From contig WNNJ02001122.1 of the NCBI GenBank assembly GCA_012934845.2, positions 1 to 64,000 of the forward strand: a DNA stretch of 64,000 nucleotides, given 5' to 3'. The notes below the pieces were generated by a model. It worked only from the letters and a program-made list of their open reading frames with translations, made no database searches and had not been told where the DNA came from. The DNA is from Pomphorhynchus laevis. Lineage: Eukaryota; Acanthocephala; Palaeacanthocephala; Echinorhynchida; Pomphorhynchidae. A program made the translations under genes and the position numbers. This document shows positions 9,494 to 21,150 of this stretch, piece after piece (position 1 is the first letter of the stretch; each line of letters opens with the position of its first letter).

Positions 9494-12400
9494 ATGATCG
9501 TAACAAACATAAATGTTAAACCCATACTTTACACGACTCAGGTCTTGTTTGAGAGAAGGAGACTAAAAGTGGCTTATGCGACCATACCGGCTCAGACTAA
9601 AATGCTAGAGTCAGGAAAAGTGGAAGGGGCTAAAGACTTCTTCAGAGGCTATAGTACTATGATAAAGAATTTGCCAGGCACTATGCTTAGCCATTTGAGA
9701 TTCTACTTGGATGATAATTACCCAAAGGTTTCTAATCACTTTGAGCAAATTTCAAAGATAGCTCTAGAAGGTACTAAAGCTGTATTCCTGGAGGGACATG
9801 AAATAGGAGGTTACAGAAGAATGTCTCCCGTTGAGGACTTGTATTTCGAAGAACAAAATTTAGTTATAGATGCCACAAGTGATAAAAGTCTGGCAGAAGA
9901 GAAACTTAACAAACTCCATGAGAGATTTTCTAAAAGTGTAAGAAAGAGTGTAAGACTTATAAATAGATCAGAACATGAAGAGAAAGCAATGGCTAACTTG
10001 ATGAAATATCTGATAACAGTGGTAGCAGGGCCAAAATTTGATCTGGCAATTAGCCTTGCAATGGGGAAAAGAAGCGATTTATTACGTTCCGCAGAATTGA
10101 TTGAAAAACTGACAATAGAAAATATCAAACAAAAAGAGAAAACAATGGCACCATTATCTAGAGAGAGAAATCAGACAGATTGAAGAAGATGGCTTCAGCC
10201 AATAATCCTTAAATGATGTATCTGTTTGAAAGAGAGTTCAAAGGTTCGTCAGCCTACAATTCACTGTCAGACTACGTCAAGAGTGCCACAGGGGAAAACA
10301 TGAGGCTTAAGCCCAGAGTCTGTGGCTGTGCCAACATGTTTGAGAAAATGGATGAAGTAGAAGCTGTAGATGACCTTAGTCTATTTATATTAAGGCTAGA
10401 GAAAGGAGGGGGAAAACTAACAAGTGGGTGGTTTGAGTACATTACTGAGCCTCCTTATTTCTGGGCTCATACTGCAGAAAGCAAATGAGACAAGAAATAA
10501 ATTAGGTACTTTTCTGACCCTTCAGAGCCATTGGCACTAATAAAGAGACTTTCCGAAAAAGTGTATGATATAATCTTTAACATCTCCACTCTTATGACTG
10601 ATTTCCACATAGTAGACTCACTGACTAGAAACTCAATATCTTATGAGTTAAAGAAAATGAAAAACGACCAGAAGAATCCTGATTACAGGTCTTTGTTATC
10701 TGCAGGGGACGATTCTGTTGCAAGAACTTATCACAATTGCTTCGAAATGCTAGATGAGTGTGACTCAGGAAGATCAGATGAAATGCCTCCTTGTTTTGAA
10801 AGGCTTAATAATATGACTACAAAATTGACTCCAAATAAGAAAATAGAAAATTACTGCACAGCTTTTGCAAAAGAACTGACATTTGCTTTTAGAAGCAATG
10901 TTGCTAGATGTATAGCTTATGGGTACGAGATAGCAAAAAGTCTAAGCTCGTCATTCAGCAGAAGAGCAGGTAGATGCACATGGACCACGACAAGAAACGG
11001 AGATTTAGCCTCGAATTAGCTTGATACATAGGAACTGCACATCTGATAACTTCACAAACTCGATGGTGCTAACAACATCAATAAAGGAAAAAGGGAACAA
11101 ATGGTCAGTTGCAAAATCTATCAGCTTTAATAGAAAGTTCATATGGCTTTCTCTCTGCTGCACTACATGATGGAAGCAAGGCTGACAGATTCAGTTTCTG
11201 GAACGACTATAGGGGAAGATATGTGCTTCATGATGCATCTACTTTTGGTGAACAGATACTCTTTCGCTCAAGCTTCAGACCTGACTAGATACCTCTACTC
11301 AGCTACCTTAAGCCATTCCTCTTCCATCCCTAACCTGTTGAAGAAGTTGCAACCCTTAAGACCTTGTTCTGTAGTTGAAGTGATTTACGTGTGCAATATG
11401 ATAAAGACAGATACAGCACTGGATAAACTAAAAAGAGCTGGTTTCACAAAGTGGATGTCTGAAGGAGTAAACTTTGCTATGCCTCAAGATAGGAGTGCCA
11501 GCAAAGAGTTTTCATACTATGCATCAAGCATGTTTGTTTCTAGATTATACAACAAAGTTAAAGCTTTTTCAGAACCTGCCTAAGCACTTTGTTACAGTGG
11601 TATTCTTGAGGAGCTGGAAATTTACAATGCCAGAGAATAGACTCAAACTCCAAGCGTACCCACCGAAGAAAGCTACATAGAGAGAGGCTTGCTGAAAAGG
11701 AAACAGATACGTGTCTCACCCATATGCTGCAAGTGCTTTATGCAGGAAGTATAGACCTCCTAAGGATATAAAAGTCTTTAAACATGTCTTCTTAAACCCC
11801 AGCTTTGAACAACCATGCGGGTATGAAGGAAGGTGAAGTTGAGAGGACACCTCAGACATCTAAATCTTTTCTAACTATTTTAGAAGGTGTGGGCACATAT
11901 AATGGGTCCAATGCAGCTGGCTCATTCAGCACTTATGGCAATCAAGCCCTCATTCTCATAGACGATTTCTTGCATGCTAATTGGATTAAATATTGCTTTT
12001 ATATTGTTCATAAAGATCAAGTTGGTAATAGATTTATGTCATGAATTAGTCTATGTGAGTGGGGACCTTTTTTGTTGAGGAAGTGGCAAAACTGTACATC
12101 GAAGGAGACAGTGTGAACTTGCAAAACTCCAAACACAAAGATTAGAAGATGGAAGAAATAATGCGAAGGTGTCACAGAATCTCTGTGGAGGAGGAAGACA
12201 GATGCTTAGAAATTTATGATAATGCTGATGCCAAGAGGTGGGGACCTAACATGGATATGGAAACACTGTAAGCTGTATTCTCTATGCTCAATAGTACAGA
12301 TAATTACGACATCTCTATTCTTGGCAATTATACTTTTTCAAAAATGACAAAGAAAGTTAAAATCCCACAATGCCTCGTAGCAATGTATGATAAAATGAAA

Positions 12401-12540
12401 GGGGTAACAGGCAGAGGGACTGTAGCAAGATTTCTGACATCTCAGAGAAACAAGCTTTGCTTTCCGGACCCTTCTTATGTGGTTCCTATGGGGATGGGAC
12501 AAGGTCTCTACCAATCTACCAGTTCTACGTCAAGTAGCGA
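9494..12540 (+). pseudogene. Endogenous bunyavirus-like L polymerase, multiply broken
   Basis: A series of plus-strand frames (9494-10183, 10213-10488, 10531-11019, 11143-11583, 11805-12044, 12284-12540) reads as one long decayed protein. The last frame has a GMGQGLYQSTSS block resembling RdRp motif B of bunyaviral L proteins (consensus GxxQGxxxxxSS), preceded by a region rich in Lys and Ser. Palm motifs A and C are not identified, and the fossil is cut at about 12540, just after motif B. The family is inferred from motif B alone; an arena- or nairo-like relative or another segmented negative-strand virus is possible. Confidence 0.5.
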
Positions 12541-12541
12541 G

Positions 12542-13081
12542 ATGTCAGATACGAACCAGGCGCACCAACAGATGTACACGCAGATTCAGGCTATACAGCA
12601 CCAGATTACTTAACTCAAGAAGCCAGTCACAGAAGATACGCCAATGATGACCGTGGATAATAGCTTAGGCTATACATTATCTAAAGTGGAGGAAATCATC
12701 GAACAGGTATCTTTAGTCTTAGCTAATAATAAGACCAAGGCTAGGGATACCCATGAACTGGCAGCGTATGAACAGATCCTAAAGGCGATGCATAAAGAAC
12801 GGATTTCAGAAAGCATCACGGATGAATGGTTTCAATTATTCTTAAAGAGGGTCATCACCATGCATATGGTGGTGGCTTTCGGATGGCATACTGTAGCTCT
12901 GAAGCTCCCCAGAGTTACATGCCGAGTAGTAGAATTGGCACGGAAAGTAGGATTAGATCCGAACACCAAGCCTCCAAACCACTTCCTACCATTACCTATG
13001 ACGCAGCGCCAGTCGCAACCACAATTCTATGCGCAGTCAAGACAAGAACAACAAGGGAGGAGGAAGCACAAGAAACAGTAG
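12542..13081 (+). pseudogene. Unidentified ORF with Gln-rich tail, possibly gag-like
   Basis: A frame from the ATG at 12542 to TAA 13079-13081, interrupted by TAA at 12611-12613, would encode about 179 residues. It has a Gln-rich start, a central helical part and a basic Gln-rich C-terminus ending in Lys and Arg residues. Base composition is less AT-rich than its neighbours. It follows the bunya-like L fossil directly, and I do not recognise it. A retrotransposon gag or a viral accessory protein would fit the basic tail, but there is no diagnostic motif. Confidence 0.4.
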
Positions 13082-13716
13082 CTCCTTTAAAAGATTGTTG
13101 CTTATTTGCAAAAAAAAGAAAAGATATTTTCGTTTTTCTTTCTGTAATTGGTGGAAAGTTATTATCATTTTGAAACATTTACTATCATTTTTGGGCTTTT
13201 ATAAAGTAGAGAATGAGTGGTTAGCTTGTGAGATTGGGGTCTTCTCTAGATCAACCTGCACAAACATAGTTAGCTGCTCATTTTTTGAAATATAAAAGTG
13301 GTGTTAAGTTGTTACCTGGAAAGGGTGTCTTTATGACGTGATCTCCTCATAGGGTTAGAAACTTAACACACTTGCCAAATATAATGATATAAATGTATAG
13401 TATTATGTAATCCTGTCTTGAGCTGTATATTTGTATACACAATAGACTCTTTAAAAGTATGCAAAATATTAATACTAGTCTCTTGCTATGAGAACATCAT
13501 ACAGGAGGATCTTCACATATTCATTACGAATTTTGAAGTTATTACTTGTGGAATCTATGCTCTTGAGACACAAGACAAAATAGAATTCCGAGCTGAGACC
13601 TTAATATTGATTAAGTTACTCTCAATGATACAACGTCATGAGTATAGGAATATCTCGTATCTTCATGCGAATTTTTCCTGATAAGAAGGTACTATAACTA
13701 AAATATATATCTTCTA
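13082..13716. other. No supported gene
   Basis: This 635-bp AT-rich stretch contains only short frames without recognisable motifs. One 88-codon plus frame (13418-13681) has no family features. I see no repeat or RNA gene in it. Confidence 0.6.
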
Positions 13717-14277
13717 ATGATTGTTAAATATTTAAAAACCAATTTTTCTGATGTGACGACATTCCTACAATTGATTAATGATTATGGTATTGACAAAAAT
13801 GAACTAGTTATCGGGCTAAGCCCTAAAGAACGCGAGGTGAAGCCTATACCTCGAATGTTTGCCGTAACTAGTATGCCTATTAGATCTTATGTGGTTATAA
13901 CAGAGGAAATGATAGCAACAGATTTCCTTCCTTTATTCCCAGAGATCACTATGAAAGATGATTTACAAAAACTGACTGAGAGAATGATATCTGCTACAGC
14001 GAGTGAGAAGAGAATATTAGGATCAATAAATACAAAGGTGTCCTACAAAATATTTTACATGAGTATAGATTTTCAAAAATGGAACTCTAATATGAGAGAT
14101 GATTTGGTGCATGATTGCTTCTTATTCATGAATCAACTCTATGGGTTTGATAAACTAATTTCCAGAACTCATGAAATTTTCTCTAATTCGATTATATACA
14201 CGGCGGATTCTGACTATCTACCAGATTGGGACTTCAAATGTCATGCTCCCATTCTGAAAGATTTTACTTGGACAAAT
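13717..14277 (+). pseudogene. Endogenous mononegavirus-like L polymerase fragment (L2)
   Basis: The frame has the same RdRp region as L1 but a divergent sequence. It has a GLSPKERE block, motif A with its Asp, and the segment that leads to motif B. It ends at about 14277, just before motif B, where LINE B-associated sequence starts. It is closer to the L3 copy (43-53 kb) than to L1, with long identical stretches around the pre-motif A region. It is an integrated remnant of a viral polymerase, not a working gene. Confidence 0.85.
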
Positions 14278-14419
14278 TGCAACAACTTATTATCTTGTCA
14301 CCCCGCTTGCTAAGAGAAAAGCGAAATCACAACCAATTCCCCGCATCAAACACGGGACGCGATTTCTGACTATAAATAGCCAAAATCGTATGCTTTAAAA
14401 CTTGTGATTTTCTCTCGAC

Positions 14420-16042
14420 TACTAGCAGCAGCTCCGGCGGACAAGCAGCAATTCATATTTCGAGAATAAGAATCTCCATATTCTCAAAACTCTTCATCCG
14501 TCAATCACCTTTGCACAGAGGTTATCGAACTTGTAAGGGGCGGAAACTACAAAAAAAGTATGCGACGATTCATCCAGATGGGATATGTGAAACATCTAAT
14601 GTTACGCGAGAGGTATAAATGCCGTTGCATCCCAACGACCGTGTTCATCAAGAGGTACATTCTCCGCCTATTTATTTGCCTTCGTCAGTGGATTCGGATA
14701 CCGTTGAGGCTGCTATTCTATCATTTTCCCCCGCAACGTCGCCTGGATACCTGGGATTGCGCGCAGAACATCTTCGTGATATGATGTCAGTTGATCACGG
14801 TGTCCTACGAAATAAGCTCACCCTTTTAATTATCCACATGGTCGCTATACTGGTGCCTGTTGATGTCGAACAGTTCGTAGCGAGTGCTAATCTTTTAGCA
14901 CTAGAAAATCCAGATGAATGGATTCGTCCCATCGCTGTAGGAGAAACTTTGCGCCGCTCATGTTCGAAATGCGTATGCATTAAGCTCCGGCAGCGTTTTG
15001 CAGATACTCTTCTTCCTCACCAGCTTGGAGTTGCTTCCCCAAACGGTATGGAGCAGATCTTGCAACATATTAGACGGTTAGAAAATCTTCATCGGAAAGA
15101 TAAAGACTGAGTTTGGGTAAAACTAGATCTAAAAAACGCCTTCAACAACATTGATCGCGTGTCTATTATTAATGTTGTAGACAAATATTACCCTGAAATC
15201 TTAAATTGGGTTCGTTTGTGTTACGGCCAGAATTCCTGTCTACGGTTCGGTCAATTGGAACCTCTTCAATCGGCGTGCGGTGTTCAACAGGGCGATCCCC
15301 TCAGACCTTTTCTATTTGCCTCGCAATACAATCCATAATAGCTTCTATTAGTGGTGTCGATGGTATATTCTTCAACAATGGTACTTGGATGATGGAATCG
15401 TGGCGGGTACTACAGCTGCTGTATCTGAATTTCTCCTCTTCATTTCAACGGCTTTTTCTGACATTGGAATGACAGTTAACTGGAAGACTGGAGTCATTGG
15501 GTTCGCGGAGTCGACAAATACAATCAAGAAAATATGTCCATGCGTGTCAAACATAAATTCAACTGGCGGTTTCTCTCTTCTCGGGGTTCCAGTGGGGTCG
15601 GAAGAGTTTTGCTCCCACTGTCTAATCGAAAATATTCTTCCATCACTCCAGCACGATCTAGAAAGGCTGGAATTGCTGCCAGACCCGCAAATTGCCTTTA
15701 CCTTATTGCGCTCATGTGCGTCCTCCAGCCGCGTCAATCATATCATGCGCACAGTTGATCAGCTTTTGCCGAAGAGTTTTTTCGGTTGTTCGATAGTTCG
15801 ATCAGGGATGCGTTTATCGCAATTACAGCAGTCCAAACTAACTTCAAGTCATGGCAACAAGCCTGCTTACCTCTGAAATTGGGGGATTGGGTTTACGCAG
15901 TTGTAAGCAGCACTCTGGACCGGCTTTCGTTGTCGGAGTACATATGGTCGCAGATCGTTTGTCGCTTGATCCTAACTCATTTCCTGGTTTCGTAAATGCC
16001 TTGGCATCTATATACAAATATGCCACCAAACACAGCCAGTAA
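14420..16042 (+). pseudogene. RLE-type LINE reverse transcriptase fragment (LINE B)
   Basis: Frames at 14530-15110, 15110-15400, 15385-15876 and 15851-16042 together form an RT of the same clade as LINE A. It has a SPGYLGLRAEHLRDM block, RPIAVGETLRRSCSKC, motif A DLKNAFNNID at about 15131-15160, GVQQGDPL, and WYLDDG at about 15380-15397, then GGLGLRSCKQH. A TGA at about 15108-15110 and several frameshifts inactivate it. It stops before the RLE domain, so no USP can be assessed. It is clearly diverged from LINE A and so belongs to a different family. Confidence 0.85.
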
Positions 16043-16059
16043 TAGTACTTAATATTATC

Positions 16060-16250
16060 GGTATGGTAAATCTCTTAAGACTCTGATATGTAACGAAAAC
16101 GTGGTGGTAAGGAAGGCAGATAAAAGCAAAGAGGCAGTGGTTTGGGATTATGATGACTATAAATTAGAGGCGTACAAACAATTAAACTCAGAAAATTATA
16201 GACACGTTGACTCAAGTGTTTGAGGCATCAGTACATGCTGTAGAAGAATG
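16060..16250 (+). pseudogene. PLE fragment, N-terminal motif
   Basis: A short stretch encodes VVRKADKSKEAVVWDYDDY and a following QLNSENY, the conserved block upstream of PLE reverse transcriptases. It is flanked by LINE B and by a minus-strand PLE piece. Nothing else of the element remains. Confidence 0.7.
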
Positions 16251-16930
16251 CATAAAATCAAACATAGATTATATTTGTGTTTCGTGGGAATTTTCGCCTA
16301 TTCTTGGCACGATTAATTTGTTTTATTATAGTTGTGCTTTCGTACCCTTTACCGAATAGCGTTGATGTTAAGTCACATATGCACTTTTCAAAGTCTACAT
16401 CCTCATCACAATTCCTACTCATTCTCAGGGCTTCACCGTAAATCATTTTTCTCTTCATACTAGTTGGGTGACCGCTTCTCGCATGTATATACATTGGTAC
16501 GCTTGACTCTGCGTTAAAAACGAGTTTCGATCTTCGGACCCTTGATGAATACTTCTAAGACCCTTGATGAATACTTCTAGCTTTTTGAATGCACGTAAGA
16601 TGCTCTCCAATTGTCATCACGGTACAGACTCGTTTCGATCTTTTTTCTTTTTCCACCCACCAGTTTCATACTAATATCAAGAAACGTCGCTGTCTTCCCT
16701 TCATCGGTTATTTCAAGACTAAATTTAAGCTCACTCTTCTTTTTAAGTGTACATATTGCGTCTGTCAATTCCTCAGATGTCCCTAGGAATATCAGAAGTA
16801 CATAATCTATGTAGCGAATCCAGAGTTTCGGTCGAGTATGCATGGATTGAAGTCTTCCTCGATTTGTGTCACTTATAAGTTTGCATATACAGGAGCTACG
16901 GAAGTTCCAATCGCAGTTCCTGAAGCAACA
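16250..16930 (-). pseudogene. PLE fragment, RT palm to connector
   Basis: Minus-strand frames encode GTAIGTSVAPVYANL, then the catalytic region RYIDYVLL (the second Asp of IDD replaced by Tyr), the LDISMKL block and the connector with YIHARSGHP and a KQINRAKN-like end. The GIY-YIG domain is not reached. It meets a plus-strand PLE piece head to head at about 16930. Confidence 0.78.
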
Positions 16931-17426
16931 TTTAAGGGCACTCAGCGAAATCAAGCAAATGCATGACGTTGTCATAAAGCCAAGTGACAAGGGTGGTGAA
17001 GCTTTTGTATGGTCGAGAAGTTTATACATCGCCGAGGCAATGCGACATCTAAGCCAGAATGCTCACAAGACTGCGACGATTGACGATTTGGAGCTGGCAA
17101 CTACAGCAGTGAGAGAGCTTTTGGAAAAGCACGCTAGCCTTAGAGCTGTAGATGCTGAGTTGAACACGCGATTAGTCATGCCGCATTCAAGGCCCGGCTG
17201 TTTTTACATGCTCCCGAAGACACAAGAGCTTAAACAATCATGTCCGAGAAGACCAATAGTAAGTGGCAACGGGACAGCAACTGAGAAGCTGAGTCGACAC
17301 ATTGACGAACTTATAAAGCCTCAATTGAATGGGGTACCAGCAATACCCCATTCAATAGAGGCTCAGTTGGGCCTGAAAACGCTCAGACTACATACTAAAA
17401 GACTACATACTTTGATAAGGACCTAA
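16930..17426 (+). pseudogene. PLE fragment, N-terminal to RT fingers
   Basis: The frame encodes VVIKPSDKGGEAFVWSRSLY, then GCFYMLPKTQE and RPIVSGNGTATEKLS, all in the order found in the intact PLE (its residues 241, 314 and 331). It stops before the palm. At 17325-17358 the sequence forms a perfect 12-bp inverted repeat (ttgaatggggta). The frame ends at TAA at about 17426. Confidence 0.8.
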
Positions 17427-17429
17427 GGT

Positions 17430-19190
17430 CAGTTTCCGACCTTGCATGACCTGAATTGTAAAGTAAATAAACGTTTTGTTCTTTTCTCTTCAGTTAAAAT
17501 TTTAAAATAAAGTCATAAACAGAAAAAATATAAATTATATATTATAAATTATTGATATTACACTTAAAAATTCATCTCACTGTAAAGTTTGTAAAAAATT
17601 ATAAATTATTTTTTAAGATTAAGTTTTTTCTCAATTTTTTCAATTATGGACAGGATTTTTTCATATTGCTTGAACCAGCCCAGTCGAATTTAGAACTTTA
17701 AAAATTCTAGCTCAACTCGCATGTGAAGAGAAATGTAACATTTCATTTATGCTTAATTTAGGTTTTCATCAGTAATGAAAAAAATCATTCTGATGTCTAA
17801 GCGATCAATCCGTTACCGATTTTTTAAGGATGAAAATGCATGTTGAAGACTACAATCATGTATTGCATCAATTGTGAATTTTTTATTTGAAATTATAATT
17901 TTTTGATGAATTGTAAGTCTTTAGTCTCGTCTAAGTTTTTCAGAAGCTATTTACGTGCGAATTCCGCCTCAAAGCGTATTCGCCCATGGCCATCCATCCT
18001 TTATTTTCAATCACCACATCAATTTTTTGTGCAAATACACCATGAGCATACAAATTACTTTACCAATATTGAATTTTGTTATTTATTTGTATTTTAAATA
18101 CAAAAAGCATCACTAAATAGACTGAAGCGCTTACAAAGCGCAGTGCGAATAAAATCATAAAATAGTTAGGAACAACACCTATTTTGCCAGAATGTTCTGA
18201 TACTGAATTAATCAGTCATTGACGACTAAAAACACTGCACTCCGCGTGCTGGAAATAATAGAAGACGCAATGTAGATTTATATATAGTCGTTGTAAACAC
18301 GAAAGAATCTGATAAAAATTTTACACGATTAGAAACTCTTAAAATGTGCTTTGTATATGACGTTTATGATATATGAATAATACAAAAGCGTTATAAACCT
18401 ATGATAAAACAATTTTCTTTAGTAGGTTAAAACAATTTTCTTGATATTACCAAATTAAAATAAATTATTCCAATGATGTATAGCTCTTTTATAGCTCTGC
18501 CAATTACAGTCGAACGTACGTGCCTTGGTTTAAACTTACAAGATTACTAAGATTAGTAATACTCATAAAAATAGTAATTACAAATTTGAAAGAGAGTCGA
18601 GGATGTCTGTCCACATTATTATTGAAAGAAGAAAAGGAATCCGCCGACAGAACATTGTTGTTAACACCAATATTTCGGTTTCCAAGCGAAACCATTTTCA
18701 AGGTAATCTACAAAGTAAAAACAAAGAACATTATCAAATTATACAATGTACAGGGTATTCTAAGTGAGCATAGTATGGCAATCGTTGCCGTTTATTATTG
18801 GTTTTTTTCTAATTAATATTGCTTTTATTTTTCGCAGCCTGATGTCGGGTTTAAATGAGAGCACTGATGGAGACTCAAAATTAATAGAGTGTTTAGTTGC
18901 AATTAAGTGTAGGCCATTTAACCCGTAGTGAAAAGAACAATGGTTCGTTGTCCACTGGATATTACCAAATTAAAACAATTATTCCAATGATATGTAGCTC
19001 TGTCAAATCAGTCGAATGTACGTGCCTTGGTTTAAACTTACAAGATTACTAGGATTAGTAATACTCATAAAAATAGTAATTACATGGTAATTACTCATAA
19101 AAGAGAGAGAATATAACAATTATTATTACAATATAACACAATGAAAAAAGTTTGATAACTAATAAACATACATAAAAAAGTTTGTGATTT
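17430..19190. other. AT-rich stretch without supported genes
   Basis: About 1.75 kb of AT-rich sequence shows no frame with recognisable motifs. Its only clear structure is the direct repeat pair at 18440-18585 and 18955-19085, annotated separately. Confidence 0.6.
18440..19085. repeat. Direct repeat pair of about 130 bp
   Basis: The segment 18440-18585 recurs at 18955-19085 with minor differences, sharing gatattaccaaattaaaa, gtacgtgccttggtttaaac and the following aagattacta motif. The 370 bp between the copies holds a plus frame (18520-18816) with no known motif. The pair may be remains of long terminal repeats, but the copies lack clear TG and CA ends. Confidence 0.6.
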
Positions 19191-19209
19191 AATAAACTTA
19201 CAATATTAA

Positions 19210-20262
19210 ATAAAGAGGAAAGCCGGCAACCGAGCAAAAGTGCTGTTCTTGCAACGGACAAGCGGCATGATGCAAGGGGTGTCGCTGCTTTAAATCCGGT
19301 AATGCATGCCACAATTGCGCGGACCCTGAATGTTGTAATCGAGTAAGATCACAACGCGCAAGTCAAGCTACAATCAGTCAGCACCAGTCAAATGAAGATC
19401 ATCAGACGATGGGTGAATATGAAGGTGACCGTTCAGAACCAGCAGATCCTTACATATGTAAACTCGATCAAAATTTCAGAGGTTATCACTTGGAGACTAA
19501 ACTTATTCACGCTTCCATTTTGCACCGCAAGCAACGAGTTCATCGACTTGCTTTGTTCGAAATACGAGACTGTTGCAAAAAAATTGGATGGTGAGGTATT
19601 TGCATTGAAGGAAGCGGCGATAATGTGTCAATGCATTTTACAAAGAATTCCTGCAAGAAATGTATCAGTTATTCGAAAAACTTTAGAGCGCAGATTAAAC
19701 ATGTGTCAAAATGGCGAACTTGATGACCTCATCTGTTAAGCGCGTGCATTGCAAAGCAAGATAATCGCTAATTCACAGACCAGACCGGCACAAAAACAGT
19801 GGCAAAAACGTTTCATCACCCTTCTTAAATCAGGCAAACCGAAATCAGCAATAAATTGTCTGGATCAGCAATGCCTTATTTTAAGTCTAGTCTACTCACT
19901 TCTTGATTAGTTAAATGGACGCACCGTCGGGGATATATTAAAGCATCTGCATCCAGGCGCCGCAATTTGTGTTACAATATAACACAATTACTTACAAATA
20001 TATACAATAACATACAGAAGATAAGCAAATCAAAAACATTTTAAATAATATTTAAATAATGTTTACATATAGAAAATAAGCTCGATAATAATAAATAATC
20101 GCAATAACTGCAGAACGAGTCAACGAGCTGACGAAGGTGTTGAAGTAAATTCGTGGTACCTCGACGATGTCATAGTGGGTGAATCTCCTGTAACAACTGC
20201 CAAAGCCGCGTTACAATGCACCTTTGAGAATTTAAATTTGCGGATGAATAATGGATGAATTA
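19210..20262 (+). pseudogene. Non-LTR retrotransposon fragment with Cys-rich N-terminus (LINE C)
   Basis: A cysteine-rich module (CCSCNG, a TGA in frame, then CKGCRC, ACHNC) at about 19228-19350 is followed by helical frames to about 19740 and on to about 19980. These have a KRFITLLKSGKPKSA block and a GRTVGDILKHLHPG block. A short RT stretch with WYLDDVIVGE lies at about 20150-20190. The RT box matches LINE A and B (WYLDDG). Everything between the N-terminus and the YLDD box is deleted. The assignment rests on the YLDD box and on the order of the blocks. Confidence 0.6.
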
Positions 20263-20639
20263 GACGTTATGTGGCGAGCTAATCATCGTTACCTGCTGAA
20301 GATAATCGCGCACGCTCTACTTACAGCCGCTACGCTTATGATTTCTAACGGATGAAGAATTTACTTTCTACAGATATATTCCATTTATTTTTATTATTAA
20401 TATTGTTTACGACATCACAAGATTTACAACATTTTCTGTAAAATTTACCAAATCTACACTTAAAATCGTTAGTACTTACGTGTTTCTAATGTGATTGAGA
20501 ACATATAACTTTTATTAAGTCATAATTTTTAACGTTGCTTTTACAGTGTCGCCAGCTAGTTTAGTTGACTCAGACTAAACTTACCCTGAGCCATCTACCA
20601 ACATCCTACAGGGGCTGTTCTCCTTATATCAATTAAAAA

Positions 20640-20950
20640 ATTTTCCGCTATAGATCTTAAGTATGCCTATCACCAAATCCAATTGCATAAAAACGACAAA
20701 ATATTCACGGGGTTTGAAGCTGATGACAAGCTTTATCAGTTTAAAAGGTTACCGTTTAGCTTGACTAATGCTGTTGCTTGTTTCCAAAGAGCAATTGATC
20801 GAATAATAGAGGTGTATGGATTAAAACATACTTTCGCATATCTCGAAAACATTACAGTTTGTGGACGTACAAAAGTGGAGCATGATGAGAATTTGGCGAA
20901 ATTTGACGAGATGACTAAACTGATTGGATTAACTTATAATGGTTTTAGTT
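20640..20950 (+). pseudogene. Ty3/Gypsy-type reverse transcriptase fragment
   Basis: About 100 codons encode AIDLKYAYHQIQLHKNDKIF, LPFSLTNAVACFQRAI and TFAYLENITVCG, the motif A, B and C regions of LTR-retrotransposon RT. The catalytic YxDD is replaced by YLEN, so it is dead. It ends where the inverted repeat of the next PLE begins. Confidence 0.75.
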
Positions 20951-21150
20951 AATGGTTTCAATAGTTCATCAGCAAAGTGAGATAGTTTTTCCGTTGGTAC
21001 GTTAATATTGCTGATTATTGGTCTACCAGGCATGAACTAATGTCCACAAACACATTAGTTCATGCCCTGGTAGACCAATAATCAACAATATTAACGTACC
21101 AACGGAAAAACTATCTCACTTTGTTGATGAACTATTGAAACCATTAACTA
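20937..21150. repeat. Inverted repeat, head-to-head duplication of PLE coding sequence
   Basis: About 95 bp at 20945-21045 is the reverse complement of 21055-21150 with few mismatches, separated by a short loop around 21045-21055. The right arm is coding in the adjacent plus-strand PLE (RPIINNINVPTEKLS). The left arm is therefore an inverted partial copy of the same sequence. Confidence 0.85.

Noticed and set aside
14560..14784. ORF starting MRRFIQMGYVKHLM as a separate gene
   Set aside because: Only its first part is coding; the rest is a wrong frame of LINE B, whose correct frame starts at 14619.
17325..17358. 12-bp inverted repeat as a terminator or ribozyme
   Set aside because: It lies inside PLE coding sequence (LNGVPAIPHS) with no T-tract or core motif. 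It is most likely chance or a coding-level coincidence.
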